Source of the DNA: Thermoleophilaceae bacterium
Lineage (GTDB): Bacteria; Actinomycetota; Thermoleophilia; Solirubrobacterales; Thermoleophilaceae
Assembly (NCBI GenBank): GCA_025928265.1
Contig: JAICJV010000014.1
Coordinates: forward strand, 1-46,829
DNA: 46,829 nucleotides
Reading direction: 5' to 3'
The notes beneath the pieces are model-generated. The model saw nothing but the letters and a program-made list of their open reading frames with translations, had not been told where the DNA came from and did no database searches. A program made the position numbers and the translations under genes. Of this stretch, positions 7,278-15,137 are shown one piece after another (positions within the stretch are counted from its first letter, which is position 1; every line of letters starts with the position of its first letter).

Positions 7278-9356
7278 TCAGCGGCGGACCTCGGCCAGCA
7301 CGTGACGCCGGCCCGTGGCCAGTCCGGTCACCCGCAGGCGTCGGCCGGCAGGGCGCACGCGCGGCCCGCCCGCCACGTCTCCCCCGTGCCGCCGCCACGC
7401 CACCCGGCCGTCGACGCGCAGGACGCGAGCGCCGTGCAGCGGCAACCGGACGCTGGCCCGCAGCCCGCGCGGCGCACGCAGCGAGGCGACGAACCCACGC
7501 CGCGACGAGCGCCACCACGCCGCGATACCGCCGCGTGGCGTGGGGACAACTCCGCGCGCCCAGCGCATCCGCGGCGCGGGCGTAGGCGCGAACGCGAAAC
7601 GGGCGTAGCCCGGCGCGGTCAGGCGCACGCCCAGGACGTAGCCGGTGAGGAACTCGATCGGCAGCGTCGACCATCCCTGAGCGAGGCTCGAGAAACCTCG
7701 CTGGAAGATCCCCTGTGCCGGGAACACGTCGTTGCCCACGCCGTCCGGGTTGTAGGTGGCGGGCTCGCCGTTCACGTCGAGCTTCTCCCACATCGTCGAC
7801 GCCGGGTCGGCGCTCAGGAAGTAGCCGAAACTGCGTCGCGTCAAATCGACGGCGCCCGGTACGTCGCCGGTCTGGCCGCGGGCGAGCAACTCGAGGCCGA
7901 CCACAAAAGGTGAGATGTAGCGGGTCATCGACGGGTCGTCGGCGACGTCGATCGTGGCGGAGCCGAGTCGCGTCCACAGTCGCTTCCGCATCCCCGCGAG
8001 CGCCCGCCGCGCACGCGACGGACCGGCTAGCCCGGTGACGATCGCGTCCACGTTCGCGTCACCTGGGAAGTGACCGTCGGAGTCGGAGAGGCGATACATG
8101 CCCGCGGCGTCATCCCAGAACTCCGCGTTGAACGACTTCCGCAGCCGCGCGGACTGCTTCGTCAGCGCCGCGCCTCGCGACGCGTCGCCCACGCCACGTT
8201 CCAGCTCGGCCGCACCGCGCAGCGCCGCGTAGTAGTTCGTGTTCGTGTCCGCGACCTTCCCCGACGGCTGGTCGGGCGGGTGCCAGTTGTTGGCCTCGGC
8301 CGGCGAGGTCCGGAAGAGACCGTCGGAGGGGTCCACACGCTTCGCCAGCCAGTCGAGCGAGCGCCGCATCGCAGGCAGCATCCTCCGCACGAACGCCGCG
8401 TCCGCCGTGTAGCGGTAGTACTGGTCGAGCGCGACCGTCCAGAGCGCGACGTACGACGCGAACGTGAGGTCCTCGAAGCGGCTGAACTGGCCGCGCGGGT
8501 CGCCGTTCGCCGGCAGATAGCCGTCCGGTTTCTGCTTGCTCGCTATCAGCGCCAACGAGTTGCGGAACGCCGCCGCGCGGGCGGTCGTGAGCATCTCGAC
8601 AGGCCCCGACACGGTGAGGTCTCCGATCCACACGAGGCGGTCGCGCTTGGCGCCGTCGAGGAGCATCTCGGGGTCGAGCCGGTGGATCATCTGCTCGGTG
8701 TAGGCGCTGGCGAACCAGATCCGGTTGAGTTGGTCGTCACTCGAGAGGAACCAGCCCTTGTACCCGCGCGGTCCGGGCCGATACGGCGTATAGCGCAGGC
8801 GCACGTAATCGATGCTCACGCTCCCGGGTTCGGTCAGCCGGATGGCGAGCCAGCGCTGGGCGCCCAACACGCCGGGCGTCGCATACGTCGACGGCCCGCC
8901 CGGCTTGGGACGAGCGGTGGGAGCGCGGTCGGGCGCGTCGTCGCTGCCGGCGGCATCGCCCAGCACGTCACCCGTCCCCGGGAAGTAGGGCGCCGGGACC
9001 ATGTACTTGAGGCGCTCGGCAGGCATCAGCGCCACACCGGACCCGCTCGCATCGGTGAAGCCGACTTCGACCACGCCCGACACGTCGCGGCCGAAGTCGA
9101 GCAGCAGGACCGGGTCGTCGAGCGGCGTGCGCGCGATGCGTGCGGCATGGCCGTCCTGCGCGAGCACTGCCGACGGATCGGTTACGCCAGGCGACGCCGA
9201 AGCAACGGCCTCCGGGTAGATCACATCCGACTGCGGATCCAGCCGGTAGCGCGAGAAGTCCGACGGCGGGGCGGAACGCGGCTGCGCACTCGCTGGCGGC
9301 GCAGCAGCGAACGCGAGCACCCCCAGCACGCCGAGCAGCGCAGCAATCCCCCGCAT
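7278..9356 (-). CDS. Secreted alpha-L-rhamnosidase-like glycosidase (GH78)
   Basis: A 692-residue secreted protein with a clear signal peptide (MRGIAALLGVLGVLAFAAAP, cut near SAQP). After a beta-rich N-terminal part, the (alpha/alpha)6-barrel region carries DGAKRDRLVWIGDL, the conserved acidic motif of GH78 rhamnosidases, then ASYVALWTVALDQYYRYT, NNWHPPDQ and a catalytic-domain end with TMWEKLD. The C-terminal 100 residues are a beta domain with an arginine-rich tail. The family removes terminal rhamnose from polysaccharides or glycosides. The start at 9356 is supported by TACACT (9365-9370) 8 bases upstream; a longer frame has no signal peptide. Its stop abuts the hydrolase pseudogene stop within TGATCA. 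Confidence 0.85.
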   Translation of the reverse strand: MRGIAALLGVLGVLAFAAAPPASAQPRSAPPSDFSRYRLDPQSDVIYPEAVASASPGVTDPSAVLAQDGHAARIARTPLDDPVLLLDFGRDVSGVVEVGFTDASGSGVALMPAERLKYMVPAPYFPGTGDVLGDAAGSDDAPDRAPTARPKPGGPSTYATPGVLGAQRWLAIRLTEPGSVSIDYVRLRYTPYRPGPRGYKGWFLSSDDQLNRIWFASAYTEQMIHRLDPEMLLDGAKRDRLVWIGDLTVSGPVEMLTTARAAAFRNSLALIASKQKPDGYLPANGDPRGQFSRFEDLTFASYVALWTVALDQYYRYTADAAFVRRMLPAMRRSLDWLAKRVDPSDGLFRTSPAEANNWHPPDQPSGKVADTNTNYYAALRGAAELERGVGDASRGAALTKQSARLRKSFNAEFWDDAAGMYRLSDSDGHFPGDANVDAIVTGLAGPSRARRALAGMRKRLWTRLGSATIDVADDPSMTRYISPFVVGLELLARGQTGDVPGAVDLTRRSFGYFLSADPASTMWEKLDVNGEPATYNPDGVGNDVFPAQGIFQRGFSSLAQGWSTLPIEFLTGYVLGVRLTAPGYARFAFAPTPAPRMRWARGVVPTPRGGIAAWWRSSRRGFVASLRAPRGLRASVRLPLHGARVLRVDGRVAWRRHGGDVAGGPRVRPAGRRLRVTGLATGRRHVLAEVRR

Positions 9357-9388
9357 CGCGGCGCAGTGTACTGGCGGGAACCGGCTCA

Positions 9389-9404
9389 CGAACAATCGTG
9401 TTCG
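9389..9404. promoter_or_regulatory. Palindromic operator candidate, rhamnosidase/hydrolase
   Basis: CGAACAATCGTGTTCG has perfect 6-base arms (CGAACA/TGTTCG) and a 4-base centre. It sits in the 68-base divergent region between the GH78 gene and the hydrolase at 9425, next to TATCCT (9407-9412) on the plus strand. A shared regulator of both genes is plausible; none is encoded nearby. Confidence 0.45.
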
Positions 9405-9424
9405 CCTATCCTGCGGCGCGCGGG

Positions 9425-11218
9425 ATGGGCAAGGGGAACGGCAAGACTGCGCGCCGTCGCACGGCGGCGACTCTTGCGCTGGCGGCTGCGCTGGCGGCGA
9501 TCGCGGCTGCGCCCTCGCAGGCCGCGGCGCCCCCGCCGACGCTGCCCGCGCCCACCTACAAGAGCGTCTCGCGCGAGGTGCTCGTGAAGATGGACGACGG
9601 CGTGCAACTGGCGGGCACGGTCGCGCTTCCGTCCCTTGACGGCAGCAAGCCGCTGCCGGGCCGCTTCCCGGTGGTGGTGGGCATGACCCCGTACGGGCGC
9701 AACGGCGTCTGCGGCTGCTACACACCCGACTTCTGGGCGACACGCGGGATGGCGGGCGCGGTGTTCGACGTGCGCGGAACCGGCGGCAGCGAGGGCAACC
9801 TCGACCAGAACTTCTTCTCCCCGCGCGAGGCACGCGACAGCGCCGAGGTGATCGAGTACCTGGGCACCCGTCCGTACTCGACGGGCAAGGTCGGGATGGC
9901 GGGCGGGTCGTACGTGGGCATCACGCAGTTCCTCGCCGCCGAGCAGCAGCCACCCCACCTGAAGGCGATCGCGCCACAGGTGCCGATCAGCGACCTCTAC
10001 CGCGAGGGGTACACGCACGGCGGCATACCCAACCTCCTGTTCGATGCTCAGTACATCGCCGTGCAGGGCGCGCCGGGCGAGGCCGGCACCAACACCGACC
10101 CGTACCTGCTCCAGGAGACGCTCGCCGCGAAACTCGGCCAGTCGCCGCCGGGCACGATTGCGTTCGACTACCTCGCGCGCCCGAACGACGACGCCTGGTA
10201 CCACGACCGATCGCCGATCACGCACGCCGACCGCATCCGCGTGCCCACGCTCATCGCCGGCGGGTGGCGCGACGGCATATCGCCCCGCGGCGCGCCGGAG
10301 ATGTACCGCGTGCTCGCGCGCCGCCGCAATGTCGAGACACGCCTCTACATGGACCCGTGCACCCACAAGGGATGCGGTGCGCCGTTCGCGCCGCTCACCA
10401 ACCCGCCCAACCAGGAGGACGTGTCGGCGCTCGTGTTCGAGTTCCTGTCGAAGCACCTGCTGGGGACGAAGACGCCGAAACGCGCGCCGGTGCACTACTA
10501 CCTCCAGGGCAGGAACAGGTTCTTCGACGCGAGCCGGTGGCCGCCGAAGGACACGCGGTTCGACAGCCTCGCCCTCGGCCCCGGCAGCCTGGGTGGGACC
10601 TCCTCCGGCGCGCCCGCGCAGGGGAGCTACGTCACGAATCCGGCCGCGGGATTCAGCATGGCGTTCAACAAGTACGGGACGGTCGCGGCCAGTCCCTACA
10701 TCCCCACCGACCAGCGACTGGAGGGCGAGAACGGGCTCACGTTCCGCACGCCGGTGCTGGACAAGCCGCTCGACCTGGTCGGGCCGAGCGCTCTGCACCT
10801 GGTGGCGTCGTCAACCGCGAGCGACACCGACTGGTACGTGAAGCTGGCCGACGTCGCGCCCGACGGCAGCGAGTCGATCATCGAGGAGGGCGCGCTGCGC
10901 GCATCGCAGCGTGCGCTCGATCCCGAGAAGAGCACGCCCGCGCGGCCGTACCACACGCACGTGAACCCGACTCCGATCGAGCCCGGTCGCTTCTACGACT
11001 ACGACATCGAGATCTGGCCGACCGCGTACGAGGTCGCGCCCGGCCACCAGCTCCAGCTCCGTCTGACCTCGATGGACCTCCCGACTCACCTGCCGGGCTC
11101 GATCCGCTTCGACCGCTCGGATCCCGCGGCCACGCAGATCGAGCTGAACTCGCCGGCGGTGAACACCGTGCGCTACGCGGGCAGCCACCTGACGCTGTCG
11201 GTGGACCCGAAGCCGTAG
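9425..11218 (+). CDS. Secreted CocE/NonD-family hydrolase
   Basis: A 597-residue exported serine hydrolase of the S15/CocE group, which acts on acyl esters or X-Pro peptides. Signal peptide within residues 1-34 (AATLALAAALAAIAAAPSQA). The alpha/beta-hydrolase domain has the nucleophile elbow MAGGSYVGITQ, the Asp in GGWRDGISPRG and the His in DPCTHKGCG; paired cysteines (VCGCY; CTHKGC) may form disulphides. The C-terminal jelly roll starts around FDSLALGP and includes LTFRTPVLDKPLDLVGPSAL, typical of PepX_C. The ATG is the first start before the signal peptide; TATCCT lies 12 bases upstream. It is paired with the rhamnosidase, suggesting a role in polymer or glycoside breakdown. Substrate unknown. 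Confidence 0.88.
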   Translation: MGKGNGKTARRRTAATLALAAALAAIAAAPSQAAAPPPTLPAPTYKSVSREVLVKMDDGVQLAGTVALPSLDGSKPLPGRFPVVVGMTPYGRNGVCGCYTPDFWATRGMAGAVFDVRGTGGSEGNLDQNFFSPREARDSAEVIEYLGTRPYSTGKVGMAGGSYVGITQFLAAEQQPPHLKAIAPQVPISDLYREGYTHGGIPNLLFDAQYIAVQGAPGEAGTNTDPYLLQETLAAKLGQSPPGTIAFDYLARPNDDAWYHDRSPITHADRIRVPTLIAGGWRDGISPRGAPEMYRVLARRRNVETRLYMDPCTHKGCGAPFAPLTNPPNQEDVSALVFEFLSKHLLGTKTPKRAPVHYYLQGRNRFFDASRWPPKDTRFDSLALGPGSLGGTSSGAPAQGSYVTNPAAGFSMAFNKYGTVAASPYIPTDQRLEGENGLTFRTPVLDKPLDLVGPSALHLVASSTASDTDWYVKLADVAPDGSESIIEEGALRASQRALDPEKSTPARPYHTHVNPTPIEPGRFYDYDIEIWPTAYEVAPGHQLQLRLTSMDLPTHLPGSIRFDRSDPAATQIELNSPAVNTVRYAGSHLTLSVDPKP

Positions 11219-11221
11219 CCT

Positions 11222-11241
11222 GCGTCCGTAATTCCGGACGC
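11222..11241. promoter_or_regulatory. Perfect palindrome abutting the rlmA-like start
   Basis: GCGTCCG (11222-11228) and CGGACGC (11235-11241) flank TAATTC; the palindrome ends 1 base before the TTG start codon. TAATTC has -10-like character and the spacing (8 bases) used by leaderless genes here. The element could be an operator over the promoter or a hairpin ending the preceding hydrolase transcript. Confidence 0.45.
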
Positions 11242-11242
11242 C

Positions 11243-12064
11243 TTGTCAAAGGTCGCACGGCTCCTCCGCTGCCCGAACTGCGGTGAGCCACTCGCCGCGC
11301 CGGGCGGCGGCGCATTGCGCTGCGCGACAGGACACTCGTTCGATGTGGCCAGGGACGGCCACGTCACCCTCAGCGATCCGCGGCGCCGCCCCGCGCCCGG
11401 TGACGACGCCGAGATGGTCGCGGCACGGACCGCGGTGCTCGACGCCGGTCACTTCCACCCGCTCGCGGACGCACTCGGGGAAGCGGCGCCGGCCGATCCG
11501 GGAGTCGTCCTCGACGTCGGAGCGGGAACCGGCTACTACCTCGCCGGCATTCTCGATGCGCGGCAGCACGCCCGCGGGATCGCGCTCGACGCGTCGCGCC
11601 CCGCGCTCAGGCGGGCCGCACGAGCGCACCCGCGGATCGCCGCGATCGCGTGCGACGTCTGGCACCAGATACCGCTTCAGGACGCGACCGTGGACCTCGC
11701 GCTGAACGTATTCGCACCGCGCAACCCGGAAGAGCTCGCGCGCGTCCTTCGCCCCGGCGGGACGCTCATCGTGGTGACGCCGGCGAGCGAGCACCTCGCC
11801 GAGCTGGCGGAACTGCACGGGATCCGGGTCGACCCGCGCAAGGACGAGCGGCTCCGCGAACAGCTCGAGCCGTTCCTCGCGTTCACCGACACCCGGCGGA
11901 TCCAGTGGACCATCAACCTGACGCGCGACGAGTCCCGCGCGGTCGTGCGCATGGGACCGGCGGCGCATCACATCACTCCGGCCATCGAGGAGAAGCTGGA
12001 CGCGCTGCGAACCACGGCGGCGGTCCACGTGCACGTCCTCAGCAACCTCTCAGCAACCACATAG
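11243..12064 (+). CDS. 23S rRNA (guanine-N1)-methyltransferase, RlmA/TlrB type
   Basis: A 273-residue SAM-dependent methyltransferase. The N-terminus has the zinc site of the RlmA family: Cys10, Cys13, Cys27 and His31 (LRCPNCG ... LRCATGHSFD). The Rossmann domain follows, with motif I VVLDVGAGTGYY, then NVFAPRNPEELARVLRPGG. The family methylates N1 of G745 (RlmAI) or G748 (RlmAII/TlrB) in helix 35 of 23S rRNA; the latter gives resistance to mycinosylated macrolides such as tylosin. Which base is modified cannot be told from sequence alone. It starts at TTG, the only start before the zinc motif, immediately after a perfect palindrome. Confidence 0.88.
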   Translation: MSKVARLLRCPNCGEPLAAPGGGALRCATGHSFDVARDGHVTLSDPRRRPAPGDDAEMVAARTAVLDAGHFHPLADALGEAAPADPGVVLDVGAGTGYYLAGILDARQHARGIALDASRPALRRAARAHPRIAAIACDVWHQIPLQDATVDLALNVFAPRNPEELARVLRPGGTLIVVTPASEHLAELAELHGIRVDPRKDERLREQLEPFLAFTDTRRIQWTINLTRDESRAVVRMGPAAHHITPAIEEKLDALRTTAAVHVHVLSNLSATT

Positions 12065-12109
12065 GCGCCGGAAAGCCGCCGCGGCCAAGCTCACTGCATG
12101 ACCGCTCGC

Positions 12110-13234
12110 CTACTCGAAACGCCGAACGGGTGCATCCTGCTCGGCGGCCACGACCAGGTGCTCTTCCAGGCGCGTGGCCCGGGCGCGCGCACCGAGTGCC
12201 TGCGGCGCGCCGCGCAAGCGGGCGTGCTGCGCATCGTTCGCTGAGCGCGACGGGAAGCGCACCAGCTCGCCACGCTCCTCGTCCCACAGCTTCAGCCTGA
12301 ACGCCTCCACACTGCTGCGAATCGTCACGACGGGAGTGCGTTTGAACATCGGCTGCTCGTCGTGTGCGCGGCGCAGGTTGTAGTTCGGAATCTTCGCGCT
12401 GAGGTGATGCACGTGGTGGTAGTTGGCGTTGCCGACGGCCCACGTGAGCGCACGCGGTAGCTCGAGGTACGAGCTGCCCTGAAGCGCGGCCAGCTCGAAC
12501 TGCCAGTCCGCGCTCGACTGGTAATAGGTGTCCTCGTACTGGTGCTGGATGTAGAGCATCCATGCCGCCACGGCACCGCCGGCAACGAGCGTTGTGCCCT
12601 GGATCAACAAGAAGCTGCCGAGCCCGACGAGCGCGCTCCAGCCGACCGCCCAGCCGGCGAGCGCGACGTTCGTGACCAGCACGCTGAAGAGGATGCGCCG
12701 CGACATGCCGCGCTGCGGGAAGCGCCGCTCGAACAGGAACACGAGGCCCGGTCCGGCGAGCAGCATCAGCACCGGGTTGCGGTAGGCGCGGTAGCCGATC
12801 CGCCGCAGCCGCGACGCGCGCCCGTACTCCGCCAGCGTCATCGTGTAGATCTCGCCCGGTCCGCGCTCGTCGAGGTTGCCGGCGTTCGCGTGGTGGAGGC
12901 TGTGCTGGCGCTGCCACCAGCGGTACGGCGTGAAGAGCAGGAAGCCGAGCGCGTAGCCCCAGCGGCTGTTGGACGCGCGCGAGGCCAACATCGAGTTGTG
13001 CGCGAGGTCATGGAAGAACGAGTACATGCGCACGAGGAAGACGGTGGCGACCAGGCCGAGCGCGACCGCGAGCAGCGCGGCGGGCTGCACGAGAGCGGCC
13101 ACGAGCCAAACACCAAGGTACGGGAGCACGACGCTCGTCATCTGGCGCAGGCTGCGCGCGCGATCGATTGCGAGGTAGCGCCGCAGCTCGCTCTTCCAGG
13201 CCTTGCGCGACGGGATGTCGGACATGGTGCTCAC
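12110..13234 (-). CDS. Membrane fatty-acid desaturase
   Basis: A 374-residue integral membrane di-iron desaturase. The three histidine boxes are HDLAHNS (75-81), HSLHH (111-115) and HHVHH (about 285), with hydrophobic pairs between them. The box pattern matches the DesA/omega-6 acyl-lipid group, which inserts double bonds in membrane fatty acids and adjusts fluidity. The GTG start at 13234 is preceded by GAAGGAG with 5-base spacing; an ATG three codons further in is less well placed. The last 45 residues are basic and look poorly conserved. It is transcribed divergently from the tat operon across about 200 bases containing several GGATC-based repeats. Confidence 0.88.
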   Translation of the reverse strand: MSTMSDIPSRKAWKSELRRYLAIDRARSLRQMTSVVLPYLGVWLVAALVQPAALLAVALGLVATVFLVRMYSFFHDLAHNSMLASRASNSRWGYALGFLLFTPYRWWQRQHSLHHANAGNLDERGPGEIYTMTLAEYGRASRLRRIGYRAYRNPVLMLLAGPGLVFLFERRFPQRGMSRRILFSVLVTNVALAGWAVGWSALVGLGSFLLIQGTTLVAGGAVAAWMLYIQHQYEDTYYQSSADWQFELAALQGSSYLELPRALTWAVGNANYHHVHHLSAKIPNYNLRRAHDEQPMFKRTPVVTIRSSVEAFRLKLWDEERGELVRFPSRSANDAQHARLRGAPQALGARARATRLEEHLVVAAEQDAPVRRFE

Positions 13235-13263
13235 ACCGACTCCTTCGGTTGCCGCTCGCCAAC

Positions 13264-13325
13264 CGGATCACTTGGCGTCGCGGATCCGACGTCGGGTTGC
13301 CTATACGCGCCAGACCGGTGATCCG
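13264..13325. promoter_or_regulatory. GGATC-based inverted repeats, desaturase/tat region
   Basis: CGGATCAC (13264-13271) is repeated inverted as GTGATCCG (13318-13325), and the palindrome CGGATCCG lies between them at 13281-13288. The positions suit a regulator controlling the desaturase, the tat operon or both. Function inferred only from symmetry. Confidence 0.3.
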
Positions 13326-13401
13326 CCGACCCCGGTTGCTGCGCAGTGCTACCAACGCGCCGGCCGGGCAGGGTGGGAACGCCGGCGCCCCCAAACCCGA
13401 T

Positions 13402-13421
13402 GCGCGGGGCTTGCTCCGCGC
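13402..13421 (+). promoter_or_regulatory. Leader hairpin before tatA
   Basis: GCGCGGGGC (13402-13410) pairs with GCTCCGCGC (13413-13421), with one G-T pair and a tight loop. It ends 5 bases before the Shine-Dalgarno AGGAGG (13427-13432), so it would lie in the tatA 5' leader and could affect initiation. Confidence 0.35.
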
Positions 13422-13437
13422 GACACAGGAGGTCCCA

Positions 13438-13647
13438 ATGCCCAGCATCGGACCGCTCGAGATTGCCGTCGTACTGATCATTGCCCTTGTCGTCCTGGGC
13501 CCGAAGAAGCTTCCCGACATGGGCCGCTCGATCGGCCACGGGATGCGCGAGTTCAAGGACGCCGTTACCGGCGGAGGCGACGACGACAAGCCGGCTCAGC
13601 TCGCGGAGGCATCACGCGAGGAGACCAAGCCGCACGCCGCCGCCTAG
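13438..13647 (+). CDS. tatA: Twin-arginine translocase subunit TatA
   Basis: A 69-residue TatA/TatE protein. One N-terminal membrane helix (IGPLEIAVVLIIALVVLGPKK) is followed by the hinge LGPKKLPDMGRSIGHGMREF, an amphipathic helix and a short charged tail, the classic TatA layout. TatA oligomerises to form the pore that passes folded proteins across the membrane. AGGAGG precedes the ATG with good spacing. It starts a compact operon: tatC begins 4 bases after its stop, and two exported ferritin-like proteins follow. No TatB-like gene lies here, as in minimal TatA-TatC systems. Confidence 0.93.
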   Translation: MPSIGPLEIAVVLIIALVVLGPKKLPDMGRSIGHGMREFKDAVTGGGDDDKPAQLAEASREETKPHAAA

Positions 13648-13651
13648 GGCC

Positions 13652-14410
13652 GTGCCGCGGATCAAGCGAATCACGTACGACGAGAGCGCCCCGCTCGTCG
13701 ATCATCTGACCGAGCTCCGCGCGCGGATCGTCGCGTCGCTCGGGGCGTTCGGGGTGGCGCTCGGGCTCTGCTTCTGGCAGAACCACGCGCTGCTCGACTT
13801 CCTGCGCGGGCCGATCGGGGACAAGCAGCTGCTCACGATCGGCGTCGCGGAGCCGTTCACCACCACGCTGACGATCTCGGCGTACGCGGCACTGCTGTTG
13901 ACACTCCCGGTGCTGCTGTACCAGGTGTACGCGTTCACGATCCCGGCACTCGCGCCAGGGCAGCAGCGCGCGGCCCGAGTGCTGGCGCTGCTCGTGCCGG
14001 TGCTGTTCGTGGCCGGCGCGGCGTTCGCGTTCTTCGTTGTCGTGCCGGCGGCGCTGCAGTTCCTGCTGCACTTCAACTCCGACCAGTTCAACACCCAGCT
14101 GCGGGCGAAGGAGTACTACTCGTTCGTCACGCTCACGACGCTTGCCGTCGGCGCGGTCTTCCAGGTCCCGATCGGGATCCTGGCGGTCACGCGGATCGGC
14201 ATCGTGAGCGTCCAGCAGCTGCGTCACGTGCGCCGTTACGCGTACGTCGCATGCGCCGTCGTAGCGGCGGCGCTACCGGGCGTGGACCCCGTCTCGATGT
14301 TGCTCGAGACCGTCCCGCTGATCGCGCTCTACGAGCTCTCGATCGTGCTCGCGCGCGCGTTCGGCACCGCGCCCTCCCCTCTCCCGACCACACAAGGAGC
14401 GACCCAATGA
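13652..14410 (+). CDS. tatC: Twin-arginine translocase subunit TatC
   Basis: A 252-residue six-helix membrane protein that binds twin-arginine signal peptides. The N-terminal signature LVDHLTELRARI is present, with helices at about 25-45, 70-95, 108-140, 160-185 and two short C-terminal ones, and the first periplasmic loop carries the conserved PF region (VAEPFTTTLTISAYAA). The GTG at 13652 is 4 bases after tatA's stop and gives the family N-terminus; longer in-frame starts overlap tatA. Its stop overlaps the ATG of the next gene (ATGA), so tatC and the ferritin-like gene are translationally coupled. Confidence 0.92.
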   Translation: MPRIKRITYDESAPLVDHLTELRARIVASLGAFGVALGLCFWQNHALLDFLRGPIGDKQLLTIGVAEPFTTTLTISAYAALLLTLPVLLYQVYAFTIPALAPGQQRAARVLALLVPVLFVAGAAFAFFVVVPAALQFLLHFNSDQFNTQLRAKEYYSFVTLTTLAVGAVFQVPIGILAVTRIGIVSVQQLRHVRRYAYVACAVVAAALPGVDPVSMLLETVPLIALYELSIVLARAFGTAPSPLPTTQGATQ

Positions 14411-15111
14411 CACACGACCCAGAGCGCCCTCAGGGGCGATCCGCAATCGAGCAGCTCGACCGTGACCCCGCGTCGCGCGCGAAGTTCCTCAAGGCCCTCG
14501 GCTCGACCGGCGCGGTAGCAGCGTTCGGAGCCGTGCTCGCCGCGTGCGGCAGCAGCAACGCCTCGTCGAGCTCGACCACGGCGGCCCCGGCCAACCCGGG
14601 CAGCAGCAGCAGCTCATCGCCGACCGACATGTTCGGCAAGGGCGACCTCGGCATCGCCGGCTACGCCCTGACGCTCGAGTACCTCGAGGCCGACTTCTAC
14701 AAGCAGGTCGCCGCCAGCGGCAAGCTCAGCGGCAAGGTGCTGTCGGTCGCCAAGCAGTTCGGCGACGAGGAGATGCAGCACGTGAAGGCTCTCGAGGGGA
14801 CGATCAAGAAGGCCGGCGGCAAGCTGCCTGCGAAGCCGAAGGGCAAGTTCCCGCTGAAGGATGAGAAGTCGATCCTGAAGCTCGCGGCCACCGTCGAGAA
14901 CCTCGGCGCAGCCGCGTATCTCGGGCAGGCAGGCCGGATTCAGGACAAGGACATCCTCGCCGCGGCACTCGCGATCCACGCGGTCGAGGGACGACACGCG
15001 TCGATCCTGAACATGGTCACGGGCCAGGACATCACGCCGGATGGCGCCTTCGCGGTGCCCGCCGACGCGGCGACCGTGCTGGCGAAGGTCAAGCCGTTCA
15101 TCGCGTCGTGA
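14407..15111 (+). CDS. Exported ferritin-like lipoprotein, Tat-operon encoded
   Basis: A 234-residue ferritin-like-domain protein. Residues 1-50 are a signal sequence: SRAKFLKALGSTGAVAAFG and then the lipobox LAAC, so the mature protein is probably lipid-anchored outside the membrane after a Ser/Ala-rich linker. The twin-arginine site S-R-R-x-F-L-K is present except that the second Arg is Ala. The four-helix domain has repeated carboxylate-His motifs (LEYLEADFY, GDEEMQH, AVEGRHASI), consistent with a di-iron site. Its ATG overlaps tatC's stop. It shares EYLEA-FY, GGKLPAKPK and VEGRH motifs with the next gene, a likely tandem duplicate. Role in iron or redox handling is inferred. Confidence 0.8.
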   Translation: MTHDPERPQGRSAIEQLDRDPASRAKFLKALGSTGAVAAFGAVLAACGSSNASSSSTTAAPANPGSSSSSSPTDMFGKGDLGIAGYALTLEYLEADFYKQVAASGKLSGKVLSVAKQFGDEEMQHVKALEGTIKKAGGKLPAKPKGKFPLKDEKSILKLAATVENLGAAAYLGQAGRIQDKDILAAALAIHAVEGRHASILNMVTGQDITPDGAFAVPADAATVLAKVKPFIAS

Positions 15112-15137
15112 GCCACGCCGCCCAAAGGAGAATCCAA

